This document shows, piece after piece, positions 51,540-59,289 of a stretch of DNA of 64,000 bases (its first letter is position 1; every line of letters starts with the position of its first letter). The stretch comes from Sphingomonas sp. PP-CE-1G-424 (GTDB taxonomy: Bacteria > Pseudomonadota > Alphaproteobacteria > Sphingomonadales > Sphingomonadaceae). Under the pieces are notes generated by a model. It was not told the origin of the DNA. It searched no databases and was given only the letters and a program-made list of their open reading frames with translations. Location of the stretch: positions 1 through 64,000 of the forward strand of contig NZ_SLXW01000007.1 of the NCBI RefSeq assembly GCF_004341085.1, in the 5' to 3' direction. The translations under genes were made by a program, and so were the position numbers.

Positions 51540-51806
51540 CGCCGGGATACGCGGGAGTTGGTGTTGAACAAGGGGCGTTTTGGCAATAATCGGGGCGTGA
51601 TCGAGCATACCGAAAAGCTGTCCGATAGCCCCCCGCCCGGCGGTCATCTGCCGCACGGACCGCTTCAGAGCCGACCGCTTATTACGAGGCCCATGTACGT
51701 CGAAAACCGCTGCGATTTCGATATCTTCGGAGTCCAGAATGACGGTTGTCGAACCTCGACAGCTACTCGGCAAAACCTCTGCTCCAGCCGCGAAAATTCG
51801 CGATAC

Positions 51807-52124
51807 TCAGTTGAACACCGCCTGGTAATAATAGCCCGGTTCACCGGACAGGGGACGCGAAATCTGCACGATATCGATCCGGTCGGGGCCGAACCCCTGG
51901 CCGCGCAGGACATAGGTGCCCGACGTAAGCATGGCTTCCGGCGCGGAACGGAAGATCAGAATGAACGGCAGCCGATCGAGCTTGGCATGATTGGCCAGCG
52001 AAGTCGCTTCGACAAGGTGCAGCGCGACGGGTTGCGGATCGCAATCGGCCATCAGTGCGGATCCGACCAACGGAACGAATTCGGCGAGATGGATAGGACG
52101 GAAAAGCGGCACGCTGTTCGACAT
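51807..52124 (-). CDS. DUF6916-like small protein
   Basis: The 105-residue protein starts around the pattern FRPIHLAEFVPLVGSALMA and has LILIFRS-type strands (LPFILIFRSAPEAMLTSGTYVLRGQGFG) and ends with RPLSGEPGYYYQAVFN. Proteins of this kind (DUF6916, as I recall) often accompany tail-collar proteins of the Mdp type, as here on the facing strand 270 bases away. It looks like a small beta-rich assembly or chaperone partner. The 270-base gap to the tail-collar gene contains only feature-poor open frames. Confidence 0.7.
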   Translation of the reverse strand: MSNSVPLFRPIHLAEFVPLVGSALMADCDPQPVALHLVEATSLANHAKLDRLPFILIFRSAPEAMLTSGTYVLRGQGFGPDRIDIVQISRPLSGEPGYYYQAVFN

Positions 52125-52297
52125 CCCGCAGGCTTAGCATCGCGCCCGCCCCGATCACAGCGTCCATCGACGGATATGCCACCGATGTCGATCCGATTGT
52201 CGGCATATCGACCGCAACTTCTGAAAGACCGACCGGCCGCTCCGGTCCTCCCGGCTTCGGCGCGGTCCGAGCCAGTATCGAAAAGGGAACGATCATC

Positions 52298-53221
52298 ATG
52301 ACCGACGGCGGTCTTCATGCCGGCGTCGATCGCCAGCGCTGCATCGGGTTCGACCGAATACTCGATACCGACCGGCGCATCCGAGGCACCCTTGCCGCGT
52401 CACCAGCAGTATTGGCATCGCGCGAGAGGGGAGACCCCATCGCGATCGGCTGGCAGCCGGCGATCGCGGTCTCCGCCCATCCCCGGCCAATCTGGTCGCA
52501 AATCGGGGAGTATCTGTACTTCAACGCGCCGGCGGTCGCCGAATATCGCTGCACACGGGCGCTGATCGACGTGACTCCATTCGCAGGCGCGCCCGACGCG
52601 GCGGTCGAGGCGCTGCTGGTCGCGACCGCGCTACCCGCGACCTTGTGGATGCGCGGCGACGTCATGCTGCATGCCGCGGCGATCGTCCCGCATGACTGCG
52701 ACGACGATGGCGCGCTGGCGATCGCGGGCGCTTCGGGCAGCGGCAAGTCGCGGCTTGCCGCAGAATTCCTCGCGCGCGGTGCCTCACTGGTCGCCGACGA
52801 CAGCATCGCGGTTCGCCGCCAGCATGGCCAGGTGCGGTGCGCCGGACTTGCCGGTGGCTATCACCTGGAACGGCATCTAAAATCGAACCCGGCGACCAGA
52901 GACACGACCGAGCGCGCCTTCCACGCCGTCGCGGAGCACCGCGCGCGGGGCTCGGCTCGGCTGGCGGCGATTGTCGTTCTCGAAGACGATCTACAGACCG
53001 ATCGGACTCGCTTGCACGGTGTCGCGGCGGTCGAAGCGCTACTGGCGAACCGGCACCGCGCCAGCGTGCCGCGCCGCTGCGGCCTCGAGCCGCGCGGGCT
53101 CCGCGATGTGGCACATTTTGCGCGAACCGTCCCCGTCTGGAAGTGGCCGAGACACGACGCGGATGCGCTGCTCGACGACGATGTTCGACACATGATCATG
53201 CAAGAGAAGGGACAGCAATGA
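52298..53221 (+). CDS. HPr-kinase-like protein K1
   Basis: The 307-residue protein carries the HprK/P-type kinase core: MLHAAAIV near 123-130, P-loop GASGSGKSR at 144-152, and LVADDS near 164-169 where the Asp acts in catalysis and metal binding. Length and motifs match the HprK-related kinases found beside PqqD-like proteins and lasso genes rather than true HPr kinases. In paeninodin-type lasso clusters such a kinase phosphorylates the C-terminal Ser of the precursor, and the precursor here ends in Ser. AAGGGA precedes the ATG. Its stop overlaps the B1 start (ATGA), so kinase and leader-binding protein are made together. Confidence 0.85.
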   Translation: MTDGGLHAGVDRQRCIGFDRILDTDRRIRGTLAASPAVLASRERGDPIAIGWQPAIAVSAHPRPIWSQIGEYLYFNAPAVAEYRCTRALIDVTPFAGAPDAAVEALLVATALPATLWMRGDVMLHAAAIVPHDCDDDGALAIAGASGSGKSRLAAEFLARGASLVADDSIAVRRQHGQVRCAGLAGGYHLERHLKSNPATRDTTERAFHAVAEHRARGSARLAAIVVLEDDLQTDRTRLHGVAAVEALLANRHRASVPRRCGLEPRGLRDVAHFARTVPVWKWPRHDADALLDDDVRHMIMQEKGQQ

Positions 53222-53487
53222 CCGAGACACTATGGCAGCGGACCGACGAATGGGTAGGCACCGAGGTCGAGGACAGCTTCGTCATGATCAACCTGGAAAC
53301 GGGGACCTATGTAACGCTGAACCCAACCGCCAACGCGGTCTGGGACATGCTCGAGACGCCGCGGACGCAGAGCGCGGTCGAGGCGTCGCTGCTCGACCAA
53401 TTCGACGTTACCGTAGCGGACTGCACGACCGCGGTGACGACGCTTCTCGCGAAGATGCACGCCATGAAGCTCGCCGCACCGGTCTGA
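53218..53487 (+). CDS. PqqD-like leader-binding protein (lasso B1)
   Basis: The 89-residue protein is a stand-alone RiPP recognition element: WVGTEVEDSFVMINLETGTYVTLNPTANAVWDMLETPRT followed by a helical half, the PqqD/B1 fold. In lasso pathways B1 binds the Y/W-x-x-P...L motif of the leader and hands the precursor to the B2 protease. It is coupled to kinase K1 and followed after about 58 bases by the TPR-2OG gene. A 13-base tandem direct repeat (CTGATCACACCGA, at 53484 and 53498) lies over and after its stop. Confidence 0.87.
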   Translation: MTETLWQRTDEWVGTEVEDSFVMINLETGTYVTLNPTANAVWDMLETPRTQSAVEASLLDQFDVTVADCTTAVTTLLAKMHAMKLAAPV

Positions 53488-53545
53488 TCACACCGAACTG
53501 ATCACACCGATCTGGTCGTCGTCGCTTGCAACAGGGGAGGGGCCC

Positions 53546-54748
53546 ATGCTGATACGTCCCGAACCCGCTAAGGCGCTGAGCGCACGCCAGGAATGCGCCA
53601 TCCTGACCCATGCGGTTGCCCGCAATCCCGGATTCGCATCGTTGCGCCTGCGGCTAGCGAGGCTGCTTAACCAGCTCGACGCGTTCGACGAAGCGATCGC
53701 CGTGCTGACCGCGCCCGATGCCGCGACGCCTAACTCCCCCGATTACGGTGCGTGCATGGCGCTGGCGGCGGCCTGGTTCGGGCGGGACCAGCCCGGTGAT
53801 ACGGTCCGCGCGCACCATACCGCGATCCGCGCGGAGGCGCTCGCCACGACCAGTACACAGCGCAGCGCGGCGCTGGCCGATCAGGGCAAGGCGTTGCTGC
53901 GGCTAGATCGTCTCAACGCCGCGCGCGATCGGTTGACCAAGGCGCTGCGACGCGATCCCGGCAACATGCCGGCCTGCCGACACCTCGCCACCGAATTGCT
54001 GCGGACTGGCGACACCGAGGCGGTGATCGCGATGACCGACCGGCTGGCGGCGCAGGGCATCGGTCATGCCCGGCTGTTCATGGCACGGATGCTCGCCTTC
54101 GCGCAGCTCGACCGGATCGCGGAGGCGCGCGCGATCATCGATCCGGAGCGGTTCCGGCATCGCCGGATCCTGACGCCTCCGCTTGGCTGGGCGGATATCG
54201 CGGCGTTCAATACCGCACTCGTAGAGGAACTGAAGACGCACCCCGGGCTGCGCTACGAACGCCACGGTACCGCATCGCGCAGCACCTGGCGGATCGATGC
54301 GCTGGCGACTGGCGCCGCACCGATCGCGCGCGCGCTGCTGGCACAGATCGCGGAGACTGCGGAACGGCATGTCGCCGCGTTGTCGGACATCGCGCATCCC
54401 TGGCTTGCGGCACGTCCCGATCGCGGCGAGCTGCGGAGCTGGTGCGTCATCACCGAAGGCGAAGGCTTCGAGCAATGGCACGCGCATCCGTTCGGCTGGA
54501 TGAGCGGGGTCTATTACGCTCAGGTCCCCGATACGGTCGTCACCGGCAGTGATGCCGGCGGGTGCATCGCGTTCGGTCTGCCCGATGGCTTGATCGGTGC
54601 CGACAGGGCAGCGCAGTTCGGCGAGGATCTGGTCCGCCCGCAGCCGGGCTTGCTGATGCTGTTCCCGTCGCACAGCTATCACCGCACGTTCCCGCATGGT
54701 GCCGAAGATCGCCGGATCTGCGTGTCGTTCGATATTTGGCCTGCTTAG
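53546..54748 (+). CDS. TPR-2OG-Fe(II) oxygenase, copy 1
   Basis: The first 230 of 400 residues are TPR-like helices (ILTHAVARNPGFASLRLRLARLLNQ, LDAFDEAIAVL, ALLRLDRLNAARDRLTKALRRDP). The C-terminal 150 form a 2OG-Fe(II) oxygenase of the phage-associated FeII_Oxy_5 type: WCVITEGEGFEQWHAHPFGWMSGVYY near 300-325, then FPSHSYHRTFPHG and RICVSFDIWP. GGGGAGG lies seven bases before the ATG. It converges on the cyclase gene with a 4-base overlap. The gene at 58093-59289 is a close paralogue. It probably hydroxylates the peptide or another RiPP-related protein; proline residues of the core are candidate sites. Confidence 0.82.
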   Translation: MLIRPEPAKALSARQECAILTHAVARNPGFASLRLRLARLLNQLDAFDEAIAVLTAPDAATPNSPDYGACMALAAAWFGRDQPGDTVRAHHTAIRAEALATTSTQRSAALADQGKALLRLDRLNAARDRLTKALRRDPGNMPACRHLATELLRTGDTEAVIAMTDRLAAQGIGHARLFMARMLAFAQLDRIAEARAIIDPERFRHRRILTPPLGWADIAAFNTALVEELKTHPGLRYERHGTASRSTWRIDALATGAAPIARALLAQIAETAERHVAALSDIAHPWLAARPDRGELRSWCVITEGEGFEQWHAHPFGWMSGVYYAQVPDTVVTGSDAGGCIAFGLPDGLIGADRAAQFGEDLVRPQPGLLMLFPSHSYHRTFPHGAEDRRICVSFDIWPA

Positions 54749-56502
54749 GAGCGCGCGCGCCACCAGGTCAGGAATTCCGCGGTGATCGCGGTCAGTTGCA
54801 CCTCGTAGGATTCAGCGAAGTTTGTCGGCCCGCGCTCGGCGACCTTTGCAAGCGCCTGGTCGAGCCAGTCGAGGTCGATCCACTCCTGCACCTCGGCCTT
54901 GCGGAACTCGGCGATCCGCCCGCGCGCCGCAGGCGCCTGGCGTTGGAGCCGCGCCATGTGATCGGGCGATGCCGGCCTGCCCGAGCGCCGCAACCGGATC
55001 GTGTCGGGCAGATAACCCGCGAGCATGTGGCGTACCGGCGCACGATCGAGACCGTCATGGACGAGAAAGCCCGCCGGAAACCCTGCGAACAGCCGAAGCA
55101 GCCGCACGTCGCGGAACGGGAATTCCATCCGCAGCGCACCCGGATAGAATTCGTTCGGATGGAGCAGCGCCTTGTCCGCGCCGGGTAGATACCCCCACGC
55201 GTCACGCGGACGCCGGACCTCGTTTTTCACCGTGGCAGCGGGGGGCGCGCGCATCGCCTCAGGCAGCGCGCCGAGACGCTCCGCCGACAACCGGACATGG
55301 AACGCCCCCCCCGCCGGCTCCACCGCGGTCCCCGCCAGATAGCGGCGCACACGTCCCGCGGTGCCGCGCAGTTGCTGCCGCATCGTCGTCAGCGCGAACT
55401 TACCCGTCAGTGTCGCCTCGCCGAACGAGCCGTCGAACAGCGCGGTCGCGCCTAGCGCCTTGCCGCGCATCTGAAACGTCTCGGTCAGACAGTGCCGCAC
55501 CGGCATCGGCGGACGACTCGCCCCGCCCAGGATCAGGTCGGAGGGGCGGTAGATATCGGCGTTTTCGGGCGGCGAGACATGCTCGGCGGTCAGACCGATC
55601 CGATCAGCGACCGCATCGGCGAACACGGCTTCGTCGACAAGCCCGCTACCGGGCGGCGCGACCGAGGTCAGCAGGATCATCCGCTGGTCCGCCGCCCGCT
55701 CGCGCGCAGCCAGCCACGCGATCGTCGAGGAATCCAGCCCGCCGCTGAGCAGCACGCCCGGCACCGCCGTCCGGGCGATCCGCGCCCGCAAAATCGTCTG
55801 CATCGTTTCTTCGGACGCGACGACCGCATCGTCGAACGACCCTGTCCACCGAGGCTGCGGGACTAGGATCGCTGCGACATCACGGTAGATGCCGTCCGCC
55901 ATAATCGTTAGCCGCGTCGCGGGCTCGAGCTGCCGGACCTTGGCCAGCATCGTCCGATCACCCATCTCCTCGCGCAGCGCCGCACGTAGGTCAGCACGCC
56001 CGATCGACGCCAGCAACCCCATTTCGTCGAGCCGGTTGCCGATCCACGCAATCCGTGACAACGCGAACAGGTTCGGGGCGACCGCGACGCGCGGACCGTC
56101 GACTGCGAAGAACAGCCGATCGCGCCGCGCGGCCGACATCGTCAACACCAGCCGGCGGTCCCGACGATCCCAGTGGAGAAGCGACCACTCACCGATCATC
56201 TCGGCCGGGGTTTCGCTTCCGAACCGGTCCAGCGCGGCGCGCGCGAGCAACGCTGCAGGCAGCGTCGGCGGAACGTTCAGCCGCACCGCTAACGCTTGCG
56301 GTTCCTCGATATGGCCAACAAGGATGGTCAACGCATCGTCCGCCTCGATCCGGTGCAACGCGGTGCGATCTTGCGGGTCGACCTCATGCGCGAACGCCGC
56401 ACCCGACACGTTGCCGCTATCCAGTCCAAGCGCGGCGACATCGCGCGGATCGACCGGTCCGCCATCGAGACGGAACAGACCGTAGATTCCGCTGCTCAGC
56501 AT
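54745..56502 (-). CDS. Lasso cyclase (asparagine-synthetase-like C protein)
   Basis: The 585-residue AsnB-like protein adenylates the side-chain carboxylate of the ring Asp/Glu and closes the macrolactam. The N-terminal glutaminase-like half begins MLSSGIYGLFRLDGG, lacking the Cys2 needed for glutamine hydrolysis, as in lasso cyclases. The PPi-loop VLLSGGLDSSTIAWLA lies at 250-265, DGSFGEATLTGKFAL near 364. Length fits lasso C proteins better than AsnB. In known clusters the precursor gene is directly upstream; here a beta-propeller gene on the opposite strand lies between them. The start at 56502 is twelve bases from that divergent gene. Confidence 0.85.
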   Translation of the reverse strand: MLSSGIYGLFRLDGGPVDPRDVAALGLDSGNVSGAAFAHEVDPQDRTALHRIEADDALTILVGHIEEPQALAVRLNVPPTLPAALLARAALDRFGSETPAEMIGEWSLLHWDRRDRRLVLTMSAARRDRLFFAVDGPRVAVAPNLFALSRIAWIGNRLDEMGLLASIGRADLRAALREEMGDRTMLAKVRQLEPATRLTIMADGIYRDVAAILVPQPRWTGSFDDAVVASEETMQTILRARIARTAVPGVLLSGGLDSSTIAWLAARERAADQRMILLTSVAPPGSGLVDEAVFADAVADRIGLTAEHVSPPENADIYRPSDLILGGASRPPMPVRHCLTETFQMRGKALGATALFDGSFGEATLTGKFALTTMRQQLRGTAGRVRRYLAGTAVEPAGGAFHVRLSAERLGALPEAMRAPPAATVKNEVRRPRDAWGYLPGADKALLHPNEFYPGALRMEFPFRDVRLLRLFAGFPAGFLVHDGLDRAPVRHMLAGYLPDTIRLRRSGRPASPDHMARLQRQAPAARGRIAEFRKAEVQEWIDLDWLDQALAKVAERGPTNFAESYEVQLTAITAEFLTWWRARS

Positions 56503-56513
56503 TGTACCGACCC

Positions 56514-57500
56514 ATGATTGACGCGCGTGCGGCGTCGGATAAACAATGGCGGATGCCCGACATGGATCGTCTTGCCGCCAAGAGTGCGCTGCGCGAAGCG
56601 ATGGCGCGCAACGCCTATGCGCGCGGCGAAGTACGCATCGCCGATCCCGATCTGACCGAACAGACCTGGCTGGTCGCGTCGCATCGCGGGCTCTTCGCGA
56701 TCTCCGCCGATGGCGGGCCGGGGGCCGGCGTGGAAACCGCCAGCGTAAAAACCATAGTCTATGGCTGGTTCTTTGGCCTTTGCCGGCACCACGACGTGCT
56801 CTACGTATTTGAGAATTGCGGACACCGCGACCGCACCATACCGATGGGGCGAATCGTCCGTTTCGATCTTGCCGGAGACCGGCTGGCCACGCCCGAGGTA
56901 ATCGTCATCGGGTTGCACACCAATTGCCACCAGATCGCAGTCATCGATGGGCTGTTGTGCGTACTCGACACCGCGAACCAGGCGATCCTTCGGTTCACAC
57001 TTGAAGGCAACGCGGTCGACGTCCAGCGCCCGTTCGCGGCCGCGCCGCCATACGACACCAGCGGTGCGTATCTGCATATCAACGCGATAGCAGCAGTCGG
57101 CGACCGCACGGCGATCATGCTTCACAACGGCAAGGCGATCCCCGCAAAGACTAGTGAGCTCGCTTGGCTCGACCGCGACTGGCGGGTGATCGAGCGTCAG
57201 CCGCTGCCCGGGTATAGCTGTCACGACATCGTCGCGGACGAACGCGGGATGCTATGGCACTGCGACTCGATGGCCGGCGACATCATGGCCGCGGATGGCA
57301 CGCGTGCGCATGTCACCGACACGCTCATGACGCGAGGACTGGCAATCACGCGCAATGCAATCATCGTCGGCATGTCCAGTTTCGGCCCCCGCCATCTGCG
57401 CAGCAAGCTGCATGGCGGAGTCGTGATACTCGATCGCGCGCTCGAACTGCGCATGACGATGGTCCTCGATGGATCGCCGACGGATATTATCGCACTGTAA
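56514..57500 (+). CDS. Beta-propeller-like protein
   Basis: The 328-residue protein has regularly spaced blades: TWLVASHRGLFAISAD, DVLYVFENCGHRDRTIPMGRIVRFDL, HTNCHQIAVIDGLLCVLDTANQAILRF, TSELAWLDRDW, CHDIVADERGMLWHCDSMAGDIM, TRGLAITRNAIIVGMSSFG, HGGVVILDR. This resembles NHL or SMP-30-type propellers, with no signal peptide. An ATG at 56553 would remove 13 residues. It lies between the cyclase and precursor genes on the opposite strand, making it a likely but unexplained member of the system: it might bind the peptide, linearise it (as isopeptidases do with another fold) or act as a receptor. Confidence 0.7.
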   Translation: MIDARAASDKQWRMPDMDRLAAKSALREAMARNAYARGEVRIADPDLTEQTWLVASHRGLFAISADGGPGAGVETASVKTIVYGWFFGLCRHHDVLYVFENCGHRDRTIPMGRIVRFDLAGDRLATPEVIVIGLHTNCHQIAVIDGLLCVLDTANQAILRFTLEGNAVDVQRPFAAAPPYDTSGAYLHINAIAAVGDRTAIMLHNGKAIPAKTSELAWLDRDWRVIERQPLPGYSCHDIVADERGMLWHCDSMAGDIMAADGTRAHVTDTLMTRGLAITRNAIIVGMSSFGPRHLRSKLHGGVVILDRALELRMTMVLDGSPTDIIAL

Positions 57501-57621
57501 CAATATCCTGTCGCGACGGCCGTAGCGACGCGCTTCAACGACAACCCGAACAATACCCCGTACCGTCGGCTCGTACCGACGACGCAGAACCCCGACGCAA
57601 CGACGTAGCCACGCGATCAAG

Positions 57622-57644
57622 CGCTCCGGCGTACGCTAGGAGCG
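57622..57644 (-). terminator. Hairpin directly after the lasso precursor gene
   Basis: CGCTCC at 57622-57627 pairs with GGAGCG at 57639-57644, with the self-complementary GCGTACGC in the loop. On the minus strand it begins one base after the precursor stop codon. Hairpins in this place commonly let the precursor be made in excess over downstream genes. No long T-run follows. Confidence 0.5.
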
Positions 57645-57645
57645 A

Positions 57646-57792
57646 TCAGGACCTCTGGCAATCCGGGGAGGGGTTGCCCCCGACATCGTTACCCAAACCA
57701 GGTGACAGCGCGGTTTCACGGACATCGAGTTCGCGAATTTCAGGTGCGATCCAGGTCTTGCGCTGGCCTGAAGGAATGATCTGATCTGTCAT
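57646..57792 (-). CDS. Lasso peptide precursor (48 aa, paeninodin-like leader)
   Basis: The gene encodes 48 residues and has a strong ribosome binding site, GAGGA seven bases before the ATG. The leader contains KTW-x-x-P-E-I-R-E-L-D-V-R-E-T-A: Trp14, Pro17, Leu22-Asp23-Val24 and Thr27, which align without gaps to the paeninodin leader (W-x-x-P-x4-L-D-V-x-x-T-x). Cleavage after Thr27-Ala28 would give a 20-residue core starting LSPGLGND, so the Leu1 amine can close an 8-residue ring onto Asp8. The tail is Gly/Asn/Pro-rich, with one Cys17, and ends in Arg19-Ser20, the expected phosphorylation site for an HprK-like kinase. It is the only precursor I found; the cyclase lies 1.1 kb downstream. Confidence 0.8.
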   Translation of the reverse strand: MTDQIIPSGQRKTWIAPEIRELDVRETALSPGLGNDVGGNPSPDCQRS

Positions 57793-58092
57793 TGTACTAT
57801 CCTCGTATACTGCGTCCAAGTCTACGCAATGCCCTATAGGTGCGATCTACGCCTGTTTTTCTCTCATAGACAAGAGATTCGATTATCCATCGATTTTCAT
57901 CTGCGCACGTCGTTGAACCAACGAATATACTCAAATTGGTTTTTCTTTAGCAGGTATAGCCTTTTAAAACATATGTTTCCATATATAATTTCGCCGATAA
58001 CTGATCCATACTGTAGAGATTGCACCAGTTTTTTATGCTGAATCGTCGCAAGGGGTCATGCTTGGTGAATTCGCCGAACCGTGAGAGCGTTC
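57793..58092. promoter_or_regulatory. AT-rich divergent intergenic region upstream of the lasso precursor
   Basis: These 300 bases are much AT-richer than the rest of the RiPP region, as expected for strong promoters serving the precursor (minus) and the TPR-2OG-K2 pair (plus). TCTACGC occurs at 57821-57827 and 57846-57852 upstream of the precursor; a related GTCTAC motif is repeated upstream of the HEAGH gene at 62123-62144. I could not assign -35/-10 elements with confidence. No gene is seen here. Confidence 0.5.
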
Positions 58093-59289
58093 ATGTTGCA
58101 GCGCACTAAGATCGACCTTGAAGTCGCCAAGCAGTTGACGCTTCCGCAAGAGTTGGCGATCGTCCGAGCAGCCTATGCCCGTCATCAGGGGCTCGTGGTC
58201 CGCAGCCGATTGGCGACGCTTTTGCTGGTTTGCGATGCGTTTGACGACCTTGTCACCTTGCTGTCGCCACACGACGACCTGAATTTCCTCGAAGAAATGC
58301 TCTTGGCCCAAGCATGCCTTGCCCGCGAGACGCCGGAGGATGACGACCATGCGCGGCGCGTTGCGAACCGCGCGCTAGCGTCGGCGACCAGCGACGTGCA
58401 GCGCGCGGCCGCGCTCGCGGTACGCGGCAAGGCGGAAATTCGGCTCGGCGCAGTCGAGGCGGCGCGGACGACGCTTGATCGCGCGCTGCGCTACGACCCG
58501 CGCGAGAAGGACGCCTGCAAGCGGCTCGCTGCACTCGATCTCGCCGCGAACGATCCCGCTGCGGTGCTGGCGATGGTCGAGCGCCTGACCGCGCGCGGCG
58601 CCGCGCATGCCCGATTGTTCGCCGCTCAATCGCTTGCCTTGGCGCAGGCTGGCGCGATTCAGGCGGCACGCGCAGCGACCGGGCAGGGAGAACTCACCGC
58701 GATGGCGACGCTCGCACCGCCGCCCGGCTGGGACGACATCCACGCGTTCAACGCGGCGCTGGCCGAGGAACTACTTGCGCATCCGGGGCTCCGCTACGAA
58801 CGCTATGGTACCGCATCGGCACGGACTTGGCGGATCGATTCCCCGGCAACGCGCGAAGCGCCTCTGGTCCGCCTGCTGCTCGCGCATATCGCCGACGCGA
58901 TCGCGGCGCATCTGGAAGGCCTGGCCGATCTCGACCACCCCTGGGCCCGCGCACGACCGACCGCGGCGATGCTGCGCAGCTGGTGCGTCATCACCGAGAG
59001 CGACGGTTTTGAAACTTGGCACGTTCACCAATTCGGTTGGCTGAGCGGAGTCTATTACGTCCGGGTTCCGGACTCGATCACGCACGGCGAGGACCCAGGC
59101 GGATGCCTAGCGTTCGGAATCCCCGAAGACCTGGTCGGGGATGACGCCGCGTCCGCGTTCGGCACGCGGACGGTGCGGCCGCACGACGGCCTGATGCTCG
59201 CCTTTCCGTCGCACAGCTATCACCGCACCTTCCCGCACGGCCTGATCGAGAAGCGGATCTGCGTCGCGTTCGATCTCAGGCCGCTGTGA
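58093..59289 (+). CDS. TPR-2OG-Fe(II) oxygenase, copy 2
   Basis: The protein (398 residues from the ATG at 58093; a GTG at 58081 is an alternative) is a paralogue of the one at 53546-54748 with the same domain order: TPR-like helices, then the oxygenase with WCVITESDGFETWHVHQFGWLSGVYYVRVPD, FPSHSYHRTFPHG and RICVAFDLRP. The first His of the copy-1 HAHP motif is retained in HVHQ. Its last codon overlaps the K2 kinase start (GTGA), so oxygenase and kinase are coupled here, mirroring the K1-B1-oxygenase order upstream. Two oxygenases may act on different residues or different substrates. Confidence 0.82.
   Translation: MLQRTKIDLEVAKQLTLPQELAIVRAAYARHQGLVVRSRLATLLLVCDAFDDLVTLLSPHDDLNFLEEMLLAQACLARETPEDDDHARRVANRALASATSDVQRAAALAVRGKAEIRLGAVEAARTTLDRALRYDPREKDACKRLAALDLAANDPAAVLAMVERLTARGAAHARLFAAQSLALAQAGAIQAARAATGQGELTAMATLAPPPGWDDIHAFNAALAEELLAHPGLRYERYGTASARTWRIDSPATREAPLVRLLLAHIADAIAAHLEGLADLDHPWARARPTAAMLRSWCVITESDGFETWHVHQFGWLSGVYYVRVPDSITHGEDPGGCLAFGIPEDLVGDDAASAFGTRTVRPHDGLMLAFPSHSYHRTFPHGLIEKRICVAFDLRPL

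Noticed and set aside
51492..51773. 93-codon minus-strand frame overlapping the tail-collar gene end
   Set aside because: Checked as a possible small gene or second RiPP precursor; it lacks the W/Y-x-x-P leader motif and overlaps a solid gene.
50952..52124. Prophage remnant
   Set aside because: Tail-collar domains occur in non-phage Mdp proteins, and no capsid, portal, terminase or integrase gene is nearby.
54745..56502. Housekeeping asparagine synthetase
   Set aside because: The N-terminal Cys needed for glutamine hydrolysis is missing and the neighbours are B1, B2-type and kinase genes.
56496..57224. 242-codon minus-strand frame between the precursor and cyclase genes
   Set aside because: It would make the precursor-cyclase order look continuous, but its translation has no features while the opposite strand encodes regular beta-propeller blades.
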